Shown: positions 1 to 10,567, counted from the first letter of the stretch. The stretch is 64,000 bases of DNA from CAWDDA01 sp963813345 (GCA_963813345.1 CAWEYR010000030.1:363011-427010), one strand, 5' to 3'. Numbers and translations are program-made. The notes: generated from the sequence alone by a model not told the origin.

Positions 1-1972
1 CCCCCTGGAACTCCCAACGCATACCATAGCTGAGAGTGAAGTTCCGGCGTGCCCTCCATTGATCCTGCGCATAGAGGCTCACCTGACGCTGCTTGAAATC
101 GCGCTGGCGAGTCGCGCCTGGAACGAAACCCGACGTCGGACTGGAGACATTGAAGGTCTGTGCCGACGATCCCAGCAACCCGACAAGATCTGCATAGACA
201 TTCTTTGCGCGATTCACAATTGCTGTCCCGGTCGCCCCGGCGGGAAGATTTGGAAACGCCGCGTTGAGAATGCCATCCGGGTTGGCGTTGTTCGTACCTA
301 TGGTGATTCCCTGGATAATCCCGGTATCGTTAAAGGTGATCGCAGTAACGGACTGAATATCAGTACCTATCTTGATGCTGTGGCTGCCTTTGACCATCGA
401 GAAATTGTCGATGTACTGATAGAGCATCGTGTTGCGGCCCTGCGACAGGAAGGTGTTGTCGTAATTACTCACTGAGGCGAGCGTAAGGTTGTATGCCGGA
501 TCGTTTCCGGTTTCGCGGATGAAACCGACAGGCGCGCGCTGGTGGCCAAAACGGACCTCGTTGGTCATGGTTGAACCGAACGTCGATTGAATCGCCGCCG
601 TCATCAGTGTCCTTCTTGACCCCTGATATGCGCCCACACCGCCCGGGAATGGAGCTTCAAGGCTGTTGAATGTGTCAGGCGCAAGCAGGAAATCGGCCTG
701 GTTGTAAACGAATTCGAACTTATGCGAGCCAATCGCCGAGTTTTCGACGAGTTGCTGGTCAAATCGGCCAACCCATTTGTCGTTCGGACCGGACCCGTTG
801 ACATTAAAGCGCCAGCCGGCTGTATTGAACCCGTCCCCAACCAGGGTGTTGTTCGGAAGCGGCATTGCGTTCAGTTGCGCACCGGTCACAGGATTGAGAG
901 CCTTGAAATTCCCTATGTTGAGCAGATTGACCGTCTGAGTAGCTCCGTTTGAACCCGTGTAGCTGAACAACCCGCTTCGAGCTGCCTGGGTCAGTACCGT
1001 GCGGTTGCGAGTTACCTGGAAGGGCTCGCGGAAACCTTCGTAAGACAGGAACCAGAGACTCTTGCTGCGTCCGTCGATACTTGCCGGTCCAAACGCCTTC
1101 TTAGGAAGCCAGAGCGGCCCGCCGACGTTGAAGCCAAAGAAGTTCTGTCGAAGCAATGGCCTTGGTGTTCCTGATGCGTTATTGAAAAAGTTGTTGGCGT
1201 TCAGGTAGTCATTGCGATGCTGCCAGAACATTCTTCCGTGAAACTCATTGCTGCCTGACTTTGTAACCAGCTGAACCTGAGCCACACCGCGTCCCGCGTC
1301 GGAGCCCACCGTTCCGACCGTCACGCTGAACTCGCTAGTGGAATCGAGCGACGGCGCGCTGATGGCGAAGAACGAATCGGTCTTGACGAAGTTGTCCATC
1401 GCATTGACGCCATCCTGAGTGACATTCGTTCCACTGCCACGAATACCGCCTACAGAAGCTGTGCGCGTATTGGCACCCGTGACTGCAACACCCATCTGCA
1501 AACGGGCAAGGTCAACCGGGTTCCTGGTTGGAAGCGGAAGGTCTTTCACCTGGCGCGTATCGACGACGTTGGTCAGCGTCGGAGTGCTCGTATTTATTAC
1601 TGCCTGCGAGTCGCTTGTGACGACCACCGATTCGCTGACATCTCCGATTTCAAGCTTGACATTGAATGTAGCCTGCACACCAACTGAAACGATGATGCCC
1701 TGCGCCTCAATTCGCTTGAAGTTGGCGGCTTCAACTTTTGCGTTGTACTGACCGGGCGGAAGCGAAGGAAAAACAAAAGCGCCTTGCGAATCCGTCGTCG
1801 CTTTGAACTCTTCACCCGAGCCGACGTGAATGGCCACGACTTTGGCACCGGAAAGGGCGCCGCCGTTGGCGTCACTAACGAGGCCACTGAGGCTGCCGCG
1901 GATGGTTTGCGCGAGAGCTGTGGCACTGAACAAAGTCATGAGGAAAATCAAGGCTAAGACTAGTCGCTTCAT
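1..1972 (-). CDS. TonB-dependent receptor, Oar-like (3' end outside window)
   Basis: Outer-membrane receptor with an N-terminal carboxypeptidase-regulatory-like (Ig-like) domain, expected to import or bind large substrates using TonB energy. The reading frame is open from ATG at 1972 to the window edge, so the C-terminal part of the barrel is missing. A signal peptide ending in ALAQ is followed by the CarboxypepD_reg segment (GSLSGLVSDANGG), a plug region (DLPLPTRNPVDLARLQ, then QDGVNAMDNF) and barrel sequence with the recurrent 'YAQDQWR...LSYGMRWEF' pattern near the window start. A GGAG ribosome site lies about 10 nt upstream of the ATG, which fixes the start. Unlike its neighbour at 3617-7333, I see no frame break in this piece. 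The substrate cannot be told from sequence; such receptors are strongly expanded in Acidobacteria. Confidence 0.9.
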   Translation of the reverse strand, partial: MKRLVLALIFLMTLFSATALAQTIRGSLSGLVSDANGGALSGAKVVAIHVGSGEEFKATTDSQGAFVFPSLPPGQYNAKVEAANFKRIEAQGIIVSVGVQATFNVKLEIGDVSESVVVTSDSQAVINTSTPTLTNVVDTRQVKDLPLPTRNPVDLARLQMGVAVTGANTRTASVGGIRGSGTNVTQDGVNAMDNFVKTDSFFAISAPSLDSTSEFSVTVGTVGSDAGRGVAQVQLVTKSGSNEFHGRMFWQHRNDYLNANNFFNNASGTPRPLLRQNFFGFNVGGPLWLPKKAFGPASIDGRSKSLWFLSYEGFREPFQVTRNRTVLTQAARSGLFSYTGSNGATQTVNLLNIGNFKALNPVTGAQLNAMPLPNNTLVGDGFNTAGWRFNVNGSGPNDKWVGRFDQQLVENSAIGSHKFEFVYNQADFLLAPDTFNSLEAPFPGGVGAYQGSRRTLMTAAIQSTFGSTMTNEVRFGHQRAPVGFIRETGNDPAYNLTLASVSNYDNTFLSQGRNTMLYQYIDNFSMVKGSHSIKIGTDIQSVTAITFNDTGIIQGITIGTNNANPDGILNAAFPNLPAGATGTAIVNRAKNVYADLVGLLGSSAQTFNVSSPTSGFVPGATRQRDFKQRQVSLYAQDQWRARRNFTLSYGMRWEFQG

Positions 1973-2329
1973 CTGAAAGACTCCTTCGTGTTCCAAAAAT
2001 AGGGGCTGGTGGTGTGACCTTTAAGTGGCATTTAATAAATGCAAGACCTGTGCCCTTTTGCTACACTAGGCTCCTCCTATGAAGCCAAAGAAGTTACAGA
2101 GCCGTCTAATTCTTGTCTCTCCATTTTTCTGGAGGATGCAGCCCCTTATCTTCAGATTTTTGGATTTACAAACTAGCAATTGGACGTAATGGCGCTGACT
2201 TGCCGAGCACATTGGTTTCATCTCCAATTCATCGAGATCAAGTCGAACTTGACTCCATTAGCGGCGAATCCGTATAGTCTTGACTCTTCTTCGTATCGCT
2301 GAAAGCCAACTCACTTCGCGGAGATAAAA
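1973..2329. other. Divergent intergenic region
   Basis: About 357 bases between the receptor start on the minus strand and the secreted protein on the plus strand. Apart from the plus-strand promoter candidate listed separately and the two ribosome sites, I see no gene, palindrome or family repeat here. Confidence 0.6.
2249..2278 (+). promoter_or_regulatory. Putative sigma-70 promoter of the 2330 gene
   Basis: TTGACT at 2249-2254 and TATAGT at 2273-2278 with an 18-base spacer, about 50 bases before the ATG at 2330. Both boxes differ from consensus by one base. Inference from pattern only. Confidence 0.45.
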
Positions 2330-3094
2330 ATGAAAAGTGTCGGCCGAATTCGCCTCTTTGGCATAATGCTGACTTTGCTTTTTGCGTCGGCAGTGACTGT
2401 CACCGTGGGGGCACAGTGGGACAAGAAGCCTTACACTGAATGGTCAGACAAGGAAGCACAAAAGGTCCTCAATGATTCTCCCTGGGGTAAGACCCAGACC
2501 TTTGTCGAGACTACGGTTCTTACTGGTTCAACGCGTCCCAATTCCGGTCAAAACACATTCGCTAGTGGTTTCCAGGTAAACTTCCGCATCCGTCTCTTCT
2601 CAGGCAAGCCAATCAGGCAAGCGTTTAGCCGTGTGCTCGAACTACAGCAAAAAGGCAACGTCAGTGAGGCGATGGCGGCCCAACTCAAATCGTTTGCGAG
2701 CGGTGAGTTTCTTGAATACGTCATCGTCACGGTGACATGCGACTCTGAACAAAGCGGAGAGCCGCTTCATGCGGCACAGGCGGCACTCGAGAAGCGCACA
2801 ACTGCGGAGCTCAAGAGCAATACATATCTCGAGGTGGCTGGTCAGAAAGTGTATCTCCAGGAGTTTCAGGCGCCGAAGAAGGATCCGTTCGGCGCGCGCT
2901 TCATTTTTCCACGCCTCGTGGGTAATGAGCCGTTCATTACCTCGAAGACGAGCGAAGTGCGGTTCGTTTCTGAACTCCCGCGCAGCTTCGCCCCTGTCGG
3001 CGGCACCGCGCCAAACCCAGCGCAAAACACCTATAAACTCAATATGATTTTCAAGGTGCCAGCTATGGAATTCCTTGGAAAGCTTGAGTACTAA
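2330..3094 (+). CDS. Secreted hypothetical protein, 254 aa
   Basis: Unrecognised exported protein. Residues 1-28 form a signal peptide (hydrophobic GIMLTLLFASAVTVTV, cleavage after GAQ). The mature start has a 'YTEWSDKEAQKVLNDSPW' stretch, resembling the start of GWxTD-type and other acidobacterial secreted proteins in which this block recurs, but no catalytic motif is visible. The rest is predicted mixed alpha/beta without cysteine pairs (a single Cys in the middle). GGAG precedes the ATG by about 8 bases, and a promoter-like pair lies upstream. It stands alone, followed by intergenic repeats. Length and frame are intact. Confidence 0.75.
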   Translation: MKSVGRIRLFGIMLTLLFASAVTVTVGAQWDKKPYTEWSDKEAQKVLNDSPWGKTQTFVETTVLTGSTRPNSGQNTFASGFQVNFRIRLFSGKPIRQAFSRVLELQQKGNVSEAMAAQLKSFASGEFLEYVIVTVTCDSEQSGEPLHAAQAALEKRTTAELKSNTYLEVAGQKVYLQEFQAPKKDPFGARFIFPRLVGNEPFITSKTSEVRFVSELPRSFAPVGGTAPNPAQNTYKLNMIFKVPAMEFLGKLEY

Positions 3095-3167
3095 GGTTTG
3101 GAGCGCCGACGCCTACGGCGCCGGTAAGGCCGTCCTACCCCAGCTGTTGGAGATTGAACACTTTTCT

Positions 3168-3316
3168 TGGCTCCGGAGGACGCAAAATGTTTATAGTCAC
3201 GATCGAAAAAAAGCAGGGACTACCGGAGGAGCGACACCATCTTTCGCTTGTGTGATGCCGCTCCTCCGGGACTCACGTCGATCTAGCTATGTGACTATAA
3301 ACATTTGGCTCCTCAG
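3168..3316. repeat. Inverted repeat, family D
   Basis: Outer arms read TGGCTCCGGAGGA...TGTTTATAGTCAC and the reverse GTGACTATAAACA...TGGCTCCTC. The interior carries another palindromic pair around CGGAGGAGC/GCTCCTCCG. Related copies lie at 50722-50859 and, as one arm, 54409-54475. Looks like a small non-coding MITE-like or REP-like element. Confidence 0.75.
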
Positions 3317-3354
3317 AAACCGCGGCAGTCATAACCTTGGGCAATTGTCGTCAC

Positions 3355-3453
3355 GGTGTCAGTAGCCCGACCGTGTGAGGGAGGGCTTGCGAGGCTTGGA
3401 CGACTCTTGTTTGTCGCGAGCCCTCTTCCCTCTCGGTCGGGCTACTGACACCG
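3355..3453. repeat. Inverted repeat with GTGTCAGTAGCCCGACCG arms
   Basis: Arms of about 18 bases (GTGTCAGTAGCCCGACCG and its reverse complement) enclose an imperfectly palindromic interior (GGGAGGGCTTGCGA...TCGCGAGCCCTCTTCCC). I saw no second copy in this window. Confidence 0.7.
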
Positions 3454-3559
3454 ACCGAGGTGGCTCCCGCGATGTCTCAGTCTGACCTGTGATCCGGTAG
3501 AGATCACGCTAACTCGCTCCGGAGCCGGCCGAACGCCTCGCTGCACCCTGGCACTACAG

Positions 3560-3591
3560 AAAAGGGAGCGACTTTTCAGTCGCTCCCTTTT
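3560..3591. terminator. Bidirectional hairpin terminator
   Basis: A perfect 14-base stem (AAAAGGGAGCGACT / AGTCGCTCCCTTTT) with a 4-base loop. A/T runs on both sides give it the form of a rho-independent terminator in either direction. It sits 25 bases past the stop of the receptor gene at 3617, so its likely main role is to end that transcript. Confidence 0.85.
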
Positions 3592-3616
3592 CGGAGTTTA
3601 AGAGCCAGGCCCTCGC

Positions 3617-6600
3617 CTAGAAGTTGTACTTAAGCGCGAACTGGACAACACGCGGGCCGAAATTGAGAGTCGTAATTCGGCCGAACGTGGTCGAGTTTAC
3701 TGCCTGATCACCAACAAAGAAGAGCGGGTGATTGAGGAAGTTGAAGAACTCAGCCCGGAATTCGAGATTCTGACTTTCGGTCAGCCTCGTCCGCTTGATC
3801 ACTGAGAAGTCCCAGGATGTCTGCGAAGGACCATCGAATTGCAGACGCTGTTGCGAGCCAATCGTGCCGGCATTCGGATTGAAGAAAACCTGGCCGTTGA
3901 AACTCGCGACATTACCGGCAACATCCGGTCCAACTCCTCGTCCCGACGAATCAATGACAGCCGGATCAATGTAATAGACCCGCCCGTCAGGCAGCTTTTT
4001 AATGCCGAAAAGGTCCTTGATGGCGTCGGGCGTAAGCGAGGAGTCGATGGGATTGCGTGTCGACCGTCCTGTACGATTGAAAGTTCCTCGCGTTGAAAGC
4101 AGCGATATGGGTGCGCCGCTCTGCGAGTGGATGATCGAGCTTAGCTGCCATCCTCCGAGAATCTTGTCACTCACACCGCCGGCCGAGAGCCATCTCTTTC
4201 CGGAGCCAAACGGAAGCTCATAAATGACACTTCCGTGAAACACCTGGGTCACATCGAAATCCGCCCGGGTCCGCTCGAGGTTCTGCCGGTTATTGTCGAT
4301 GTAGGGCTCAAAACGATGCTGTGTTGTACCAGGCGAGTTGGTCAGTACCTTGCTGAACGTGTAGTTCACCTGCGCGAAGATTCCGCCGGAGAATCGACGG
4401 CGCCCTTCAAGTTGAAGTGCGTGATAGTCGGTCTTACCGCCGTTAAGGACAATATCGGCGGCATAGATGCCAGGATTGCCTCCACCACTGAAGAAGTAGT
4501 TTCGGACATTCGCGCCAATTGCCTGATTGACGCCCGTCATATAGATATCAGCAAGTGATCCGACCTGACCCGTCTGAATTAGACTCCTGACGGTGGCGTC
4601 AGTGAGGAATCCGCCGCCAAAGGTCGGCGTAGTCAAAACGCTCAATGGCTGGCTTCCAGCAATATTAGCGTTGAAGGCGGGATTGAAGGCTCCACTCGCC
4701 GCCAGCGCAAGATATCCATTACTCTGAGCCCTCTTGAAGTCATCAAGAAACGGCTGGTTCTTCAATGGGTCGATCTGGTTGAGATCGACGCCGCGCCAGA
4801 TGTCGCGGCCAAGAGTCGCGATATAGCGCGCTTCGACGGCTATGTCTTTCCAGATTTCCCGCTCGATCGCGAAGCTGATCTGATGAACAAAAGGCTGTTT
4901 GATCTTCTGGTCGATTCCGAAGGCCGCCGAATTGAGAGCAAGCCCGATCTGGTCGGCATAAGTTCGCGGTACCTTGAAGGCCGGCGTAGCAATCGGCGGG
5001 AGTCCATTACGGAAGAATCCGAAGAGGTTGGTGTTGGTGACTGTAGTCGTAAGTCCCGCGTTTCCGATCACCAGCGTTTTGCCCGACGGTGATCGTTTCC
5101 TCGTTGACGAAAGCCATGGTGTACCCGGCGCGGATCGAGGTCTTTCCGTCCTTAAAGGGGTCCCACGCGATTCCAACCGAAGGCCCGAAGTTATTCAGGT
5201 CCTTGTCATAAAAGCCGCCGTTCACGAAATCAACTACTCCGTTGGGATTCAGCAGCGATTCCTGCGTCGATCCCTGATTGACCGGCAGGAGGAACAGGTC
5301 ATCCTCGTCTTTGAGCGGGCTGAAGTACTCCCACTTCAATCCCAGTCGCAGAGTGAGATTGGGACGAAGTCCGCCAGTTGTCCTGCGCGTAGCCCGCCCA
5401 GTTATCAAACACGAAATTGCGTACGTTCGGGATACCTGGCACATAGCCAGACGTCTTGCTCGCAACCTGGAACGTCTGCGACGTGCTCGAATAAAGCCCG
5501 CCAAGAAAAGTTCTCAGCGAGTTGGCGGACGCAAGGTCTGCCGCCGAGATTCCTCCCGGGAAGTTCGCTGCCGTCAATTGAATCGCTGCCGGAGCTTGAG
5601 CGCTGTAGCCGAAATTGAGCGTGGGATACAGTCCAAAAAAGTCGTAAGGACGGACGCGAATCTGCTGCAGGCTCCCCCCGAACTGGAAACTATGTGAGCC
5701 TGTAGAGTACGTCGCATTGTCGATGTATTGGCGTGTGCGTGTGTTCCTGCCCTGCGGCAGGAAACTGACTTCGCGAAGCGTGAGTGCGAGCGGCAACGTG
5801 TAGCTGAGACCGCTGTAGTTTTCGGTCGTGACAAAGTCGGCTGGAGCGAGATTGGCTCCGATTCGCAGCTCGTTCTGGAGCTTTGGTGTAGCGGTCCAGC
5901 GCCAGGCCCCAACAAAGAACTTGACGTCCGAATCGGTGAACACCTTCGGCCGCTTGTTGATAGCATCCAGATCGGTGCGGTCGTCGGTCTCTTTGAAGCG
6001 ATTATGGATGAACTCAAAACTATGGTTCTGTGTCGGATGGAAATCGAAGCGGAAACCATACTGGTTCCGATCGTTGAAATCGCTTTGCAGGAAATCGGTA
6101 ACCGGCAGTGTTCAAAAGCCGCGTCGCCGACGAATTGCCGACGTCGAAGTTGTTAACCAGCGATGAGGAGGGCATCCCTGCGAGCAACTGCGATCGCACA
6201 GCCGGGTCCAGCACGAGTCCCGGGAGCAAAGACAGAACGTTAACCTGCTGAACGCTCTGATCGCTGGTTCGCACGTAACGGAAAGCGCCATCGACCAGTT
6301 GCTCATTGGTCGGAATGACGTTGTTCTTGGTCGCCTGCTGACGCTGACGGAATCCTTCATAGGTGAAGAAAAAGAAAAGCTTGTCCTTGTTGTCGTTCCA
6401 TCCGCCAAGAGGACCAAAGACCTTCTTCGAGGCGAGAACCGGTCCGCCAATGTTTCCACCAAACTGGTTCCTGTTGAGGAACGAACGCGGGATCGTCTGT
6501 CCGGTGTTGCGGTCGATAGTGTTGTTGTTGAACCACGAATTCGCGCCGAAAGCCGAATTGCGATTGAAGGCATAGAGTGTTCCATGAAACTCGTTCTCGC

Positions 6601-7333
6601 CCGATGGGGTCACGAGCTTCACTTGCGAAGCTCCACCTGCGGCATCCGCTCCCTGCGTATTTGTTGTAATTGTAAACTCACCGATCGTGTCTGAAGTTGG
6701 ACGGTTCGGCACGAAGTCGAGCGAGTTAGCTCGAATGAAGTTGTCCTGAATGTTGATTCCGTCCTGAGTGAGCTGCGACCACGTCGGGCGGCCGCCGTTG
6801 ATCGTCGTCGGAGTGCGCGTCGGAAGTCCCACAACCCTGCCTGAAGCCGGATGAGTTCGATCGGATTCCGTCCGTTGAGTGGGAGGTCAACAATCTGGCG
6901 GCGCATGACTGTGTTGGTGATTTCAGGCGAGCTTGTATTTACGAGGTCCGCTCCCGCTGTGACTTGCACAAGCTCATTGGTCTGGCCGACCTCAAGATTC
7001 GCGTCCAATGAGTAGTCGCGTCCTGCATCAACTTTAACTTCAGTGTATGACGCGGTCTTGAAGTTGGGTGCTTCAATCTTGACAGAATAAGAACCGGCCG
7101 AAACCTGTGTCACAAGAAACGTACCATCACTACTCGCCGTGACGGTTTGAATGACCTGACTTGTCAACTCATTCGTGACAACAATCTTGGCGCCCGGAAC
7201 GACGGCTCCGGTCTGATCACGAACCGTTCCCACGATCCGTCCCGAGTGTCGTCTGCGCCTCGATTGATCCTGCAAGCATTACGAGCGCGAGAACCAGAAG
7301 GGGCAGGACTCTTAACTGCAACGCATTTTTCAT
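3617..7333 (-). CDS. TonB-dependent receptor, Oar-like, broken into several frames
   Basis: A second full-length receptor of about 1,235 residues. The pieces in order are: signal peptide MKNALQLRVLPLLVLALVML, CarboxypepD_reg-like domain (GRIVGTVRDQTGAVVPGAKI), plug (DLPLNGRNPIELIRLQAG, TQDGINIQDNFIRANS), barrel, and a C-terminus ending in aromatic KYNF as expected for barrel insertion. The frame changes near 7250, 6835, 6095, 5385 and 5085, while the protein sequence stays continuous across each change. That pattern fits single-base sequencing errors better than decay. ATG at 7333 has AGGAGAG 5 bases upstream. A strong hairpin terminator follows. It is paralogous to the receptor at 1-1972 with the same domain order; substrate unknown. 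Confidence 0.88.
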
Positions 7334-7737
7334 TTCCACTCTCCTAAAAGCAATTGATGGATGAGGTTAAAGTTTTCAATGTCAGCGATGCGATCAATTA
7401 CCGTTTGTTTTTAAGAACTTACACAATAATTGATGCTCCAGCGGTAATTCCTTGCGCAACTGCTATGCCGAGTGGATTTGAGGAAAGTTAGAGAAGGTAC
7501 TTCAACAAATAGAACATTTGAGTTGTTCTTGTGACGAAGGATCAGTGTGTCTCATCCATTTTTCTGAATTCAGGATGAGGTTTTGGGATTAGCGGCCCTG
7601 GGGCACCGGCCCTCGGCCGGCCCCGCGCCGCGCAGCGGCGGAGATAAGGAGGAAAGGTAAAAACTAATTTATTTCCCGGGCAACCTAAGAGCAACTATTG
7701 CATCTAAGAAAGCGATGAAAAAGGAGAGGAAAAAAAT
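7334..7737. other. Intergenic region upstream of receptor and small secreted gene
   Basis: 404 bases between divergent starts. A GC-rich repeat-like patch (CCGGCCCTCGGCCGGCC, about 7605-7630) resembles the CTGGGAGCGCCGG family seen elsewhere. A very strong purine-rich ribosome site lies just before 7738. I see no gene. Confidence 0.55.
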
Positions 7738-8148
7738 ATGAGAACCAAGATGATCAATAGAATAGCTCTTAGTAGTTTTGCTGCAGTTTTGATGGTAACA
7801 GGAATATTCATCACGACGGCGAATGCCCAGGGTGGTCGCCGACATGGTGCCCGCATCGTGATTGTTCCAACACCGAATCCGTTCTGGCATCGTCGCTTTG
7901 ATCGCTTTGATCGCTCTGATCGGTTCGACTGGGTTCGAAGGGATTATTACCGTGCTCACCAGCGCGAAGAGGGCTTTGAGGAAGGGCTCGACCAGGGAGA
8001 GAAGGACGCTGAAAAGGAACGACGATTCGCTCCTCGTGAACAGAGGGCGTACTTGAAGTCCAACAGCGAAACTTTCCGTAGGGCGTTTGTCAGAGGCTAC
8101 TACCTCGGTTACCGAAACGAGATCAGAGACGAGCGGGACGACCAGTAG
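7738..8148 (+). CDS. Small secreted basic protein, 136 aa
   Basis: Not recognised. Residues 1-31 are a signal peptide (IALSSFAAVLMVTGIFITTANAQ). The mature protein starts with GGRRHG, has a short PTPNPFWHRRFDRFDRSDRFD tract rich in Arg/Phe/Asp, then a charged helical region (EEGFEEGLDQGEKDAEKERRF) and an aromatic GYYLGYRNEI end. The helical 'EG..EGLDQGEKDA' pattern recurs in small acidobacterial exported proteins of unknown role. The start is fixed by AAGGAGAGG about 8 bases upstream. A hairpin terminator follows at 8193, so it looks monocistronic. Confidence 0.75.
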   Translation: MRTKMINRIALSSFAAVLMVTGIFITTANAQGGRRHGARIVIVPTPNPFWHRRFDRFDRSDRFDWVRRDYYRAHQREEGFEEGLDQGEKDAEKERRFAPREQRAYLKSNSETFRRAFVRGYYLGYRNEIRDERDDQ

Positions 8149-8419
8149 AGTCACTCACAGGCCTTGCAAATGAAGCAAGGCATCAAGACACGAAGCGAGC
8201 AGGAACAATGATCCGCTCGCTTTTTTCTTTGTCACATATGCGCACCGGCGCACCGTTCTCCGGCACCGGCGCCACCACCACATACGTCCCGCAAATACTC
8301 ATCGCTGCGGGCAACCACCGGCGCTCTTGGGTGACTTCCGAGTAATTCCTGCTCCAAACGCGCCGCTGCGCGACGCGGGGCCGGCCAGAGGCCGGCGCTC
8401 CCAGGGGCGCTCCTGTCCC
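8149..8419. other. Intergenic region between convergent genes
   Basis: 271 bases holding the terminator at 8193-8228 and a GC-rich repeat at about 8370-8412 (GGGGCCGGCCAGAGGCCGGCGCTCCCAGG, split here at GGCC) belonging to the CTGGGAGCGCCGG family. No gene seen. Confidence 0.6.
8193..8228 (+). terminator. Rho-independent terminator after the 7738 gene
   Basis: Stem AAGCGAGC (8193-8200) / GCTCGCTT (8215-8222) followed by TTTTCTTT. A smaller hairpin (CCTTGC...GCAAGG) sits just upstream. Confidence 0.85.
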
Positions 8420-9535
8420 CTAAAGCACTTCAATTGGCTTGAGGTCTCGATCGAGCTTGACCCGAATGCGGAAGGCGTTACTGACTACTCCAAATCGGAT
8501 GTCTTCAATCTCGACTTCGCGTTGACCGTCGCTCTTCTCGAGGACTCTCGCGACGGGGAATCTTGCAAAGTGCAAAAACGTGCGCACGTCTTTGGCTGTG
8601 AGCGCTGCTTCGAACGATTCCACGTCTCCGGTCAATCGCGGATATCGCGTCAGCTGAGGATCTCCTCCCACTCGATTGTTGATCTCAACGTCACCCACGT
8701 GAAAGGCACTCTCGGTCACGATGATTGCCCTCCACGTGAAGGGATTGGCCTCAATCGGAAGGGCGTTCACTTCTACTATCTGCTCGTTCGCCGCAACAGC
8801 CACCTGCGCGACCTCAGCCGCCCGAAACAAGGCGACGGCTTGCAGCCCGGCCAGGGCTGCTAAATAGACAACCATTGCGCCAATCGCCGCCATATTGAGA
8901 TGGCGCGCAGATCGTTCATCGATCGAGCCCGATATGAGTCTCGCCGCAACCAGGCAAACTGCGGCCGATACCCAGATGACTTTGATCGTCATAGATACGT
9001 GCGAAAGAACTATCATTGAGCCCGCGACGATGCCTGCGCCCACCCAGTAACCGATTTGTCGTTCAGTTCTTGCTGTAGCCAGAAATACTGCGCCTCCCAG
9101 TCCGAGCCAGATCCACGGATCAAGGACAAAAGTGAGATCGATATACTGCCAGTCACTATTCAAAGGCAGGAAAGGCCGCCATCCATATGCATTCGTGAAG
9201 TCGAGCAGCGGGTGCGTAGCAGTCCCGATCAAGCTGAGAAGCATCAGCGGCATGAGCTTCCCGGGCGCTTCCATCCTTCCTCTTCGCCAGAGAAGCTTTG
9301 AAACAAGGTAGATGCCAACTGCGAGCAGGATTGCAACGACGGGAAACCCGAAGATCGAGTGAGTGATTCCGCGGTGCCATTCGAGATATGCAAAACGGCC
9401 GAAAACCAGCGAGATAATATCGATGTCGGGAATGTTTGCTGAGACCAGGAGCGTCGTCGATGCGAGCGGAGTCAGGCGTTTGAGACCGGTTTGAGCCAGC
9501 GCGGCTCCAAGGAGTGTGTGGGTGACATTCTCCAT
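8420..9535 (-). CDS. Membrane-bound metal-dependent hydrolase, YdjM/DUF457 family
   Basis: Integral membrane protein of 371 residues. The N-terminus carries the family signature: THTLLGAALAQTG, then ANIPDID, then WHRGITHSIFG, giving the His/Asp ligands of a putative metal site (H6, D36/D38, H54, H59). A third cluster 'GTATHPLLDFTNAYGW' supplies further His/Asp. About six to seven hydrophobic segments span residues 60-240. The soluble C-terminal 110 residues are an extension seen in the longer members. The E. coli relative is LexA-regulated, but the true reaction of the family is unproven. ATG at 9535 lacks a clear Shine-Dalgarno. The frame is intact. Confidence 0.85.
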   Translation of the reverse strand: MENVTHTLLGAALAQTGLKRLTPLASTTLLVSANIPDIDIISLVFGRFAYLEWHRGITHSIFGFPVVAILLAVGIYLVSKLLWRRGRMEAPGKLMPLMLLSLIGTATHPLLDFTNAYGWRPFLPLNSDWQYIDLTFVLDPWIWLGLGGAVFLATARTERQIGYWVGAGIVAGSMIVLSHVSMTIKVIWVSAAVCLVAARLISGSIDERSARHLNMAAIGAMVVYLAALAGLQAVALFRAAEVAQVAVAANEQIVEVNALPIEANPFTWRAIIVTESAFHVGDVEINNRVGGDPQLTRYPRLTGDVESFEAALTAKDVRTFLHFARFPVARVLEKSDGQREVEIEDIRFGVVSNAFRIRVKLDRDLKPIEVL

Positions 9536-9608
9536 TTACACAAAGACGAGTGAAAGCATTCTTTGCGCCATTCACTCGTCATTTTCGGAACCGGATTCTG
9601 GTTTCGCT

Positions 9609-10374
9609 TTACCGCGCGCCACCCAGTGGGCTTGTCACTTCGGGCATTGGCACCTGGTCAATTCGAGCCGGATCGAGCACTGTCAGCCGCGCGACTGCAA
9701 GCGCGCCGATACCAGTTCTTCGAGTCTCTTTCGCTACATTGAAGTAAAGGTCGATAGCTTCCTTTGTCTTGCCCATGGCCTCGAAGGTACGCGCGAGACC
9801 AAATTCAACAACCGTCGGAGGAACGCTGCCAGGCTTGGCTTTCATCTGCTCATAAGCCGCGACTGCCTCGTCGAACCGGGCATTCTTCTGGAGGTATTCA
9901 GCGAGAGCCAGTTTTGCCTGCGACGCTACGTCCGACGTTCCGGCTGAAAGCTCTTTGAGGGTAGCCTCAGCTTTTGGAGCATCGAAGTTCAACTGGTGGA
10001 TTGCTCCGTGATAGCGTCCGAGCTCACCATTGAATGAGGGATAGTCACGTGCCGCTTTTTCAAACGCTTCGTACGCGCGTCTGTTCTTCTCGTCCTCGTG
10101 TAGTGAAAGCTAAGCCAGGAGCGTTGGGTGGAATCGGGTTGGCGACCATCGCTGAGCTTGTCTTGAAAGCCAGCGCCAGCTCTTCGGCTGCAGATCGTTC
10201 CCGTCGCGACTTGAACATGAGAAAGAGGGCGACTGCAGCTACAAGCACCGCCGCGACAACCAGTCCGGTGAGGATTGGGCGCGATCGTTCCTTGACCCAG
10301 CCGCGAGTAGTCATGTAGTGATCCATCAATGGATCGTGCTTGAGCTCTTGCGCAGATATTCGACCTTTTGCCAA
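9609..10374 (-). CDS. Membrane-anchored TPR protein, YfgM-like (one frame break)
   Basis: The N-terminus is cytoplasmic, a single membrane helix covers roughly residues 35-52 (ILTGLVVAAVLVAAVALFLMF), and TPR helices follow (AFEKAARDYPSFNGELGRYHGA, AKLALAEYLQKNARFDEAVAAYEQM, GLARTFEAMGKTKEAIDLY). YfgM-type proteins associate with the Sec translocon or outer-membrane chaperones; that role is inferred from the family. The frame changes near 10105, between EEQTRVRSV and the TPR part, while the sequence otherwise continues. The start is TTG at 10374 (M-A-K-G-R-I-S), chosen because TAGGAG lies 10 bases before it. It is divergent from rpsT. Confidence 0.75.
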
Positions 10375-10483
10375 CTTCTTAAACTCCTAAGGATGCCGTG
10401 ACGCGCAGTCACGTTTATGTGATTATGATTAATAGATAAAGGTATCTGCCCGGTGCATGCTTGTCAAGCCCCGCAGCTTGGCC

Positions 10484-10512
10484 TTGACACTGGGTGGGCC
10501 GTATGAAATACT
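10484..10512 (+). promoter_or_regulatory. Putative rpsT promoter
   Basis: Perfect TTGACA at 10484-10489, a 17-base spacer, then AATACT at 10507-10512, 56 bases before the S20 start codon. Confidence 0.55.
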
Positions 10513-10567
10513 GCCTCCTTTGTGAAGAAACAGGTTATCAACGTAGGTTTTTAAGAGAACTGGAAAT

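Larger units (their letters stand above)
3095..3616. other. Repeat-rich intergenic region
   Basis: A 522-base gap holding two inverted repeats (3168-3316 and 3355-3453) and a strong hairpin terminator (3560-3591). Short open frames here are translations of the repeats and are not credible genes. Confidence 0.8.

Noticed and set aside
3617..7333. Receptor as a pseudogene
   Set aside because: Five slips are matched by similar slips in essential genes, and all barrel and plug motifs are preserved across them.
8327..8863. Plus-strand 178-residue frame
   Set aside because: Antisense to the membrane hydrolase and starting in a GC repeat; no domain features.
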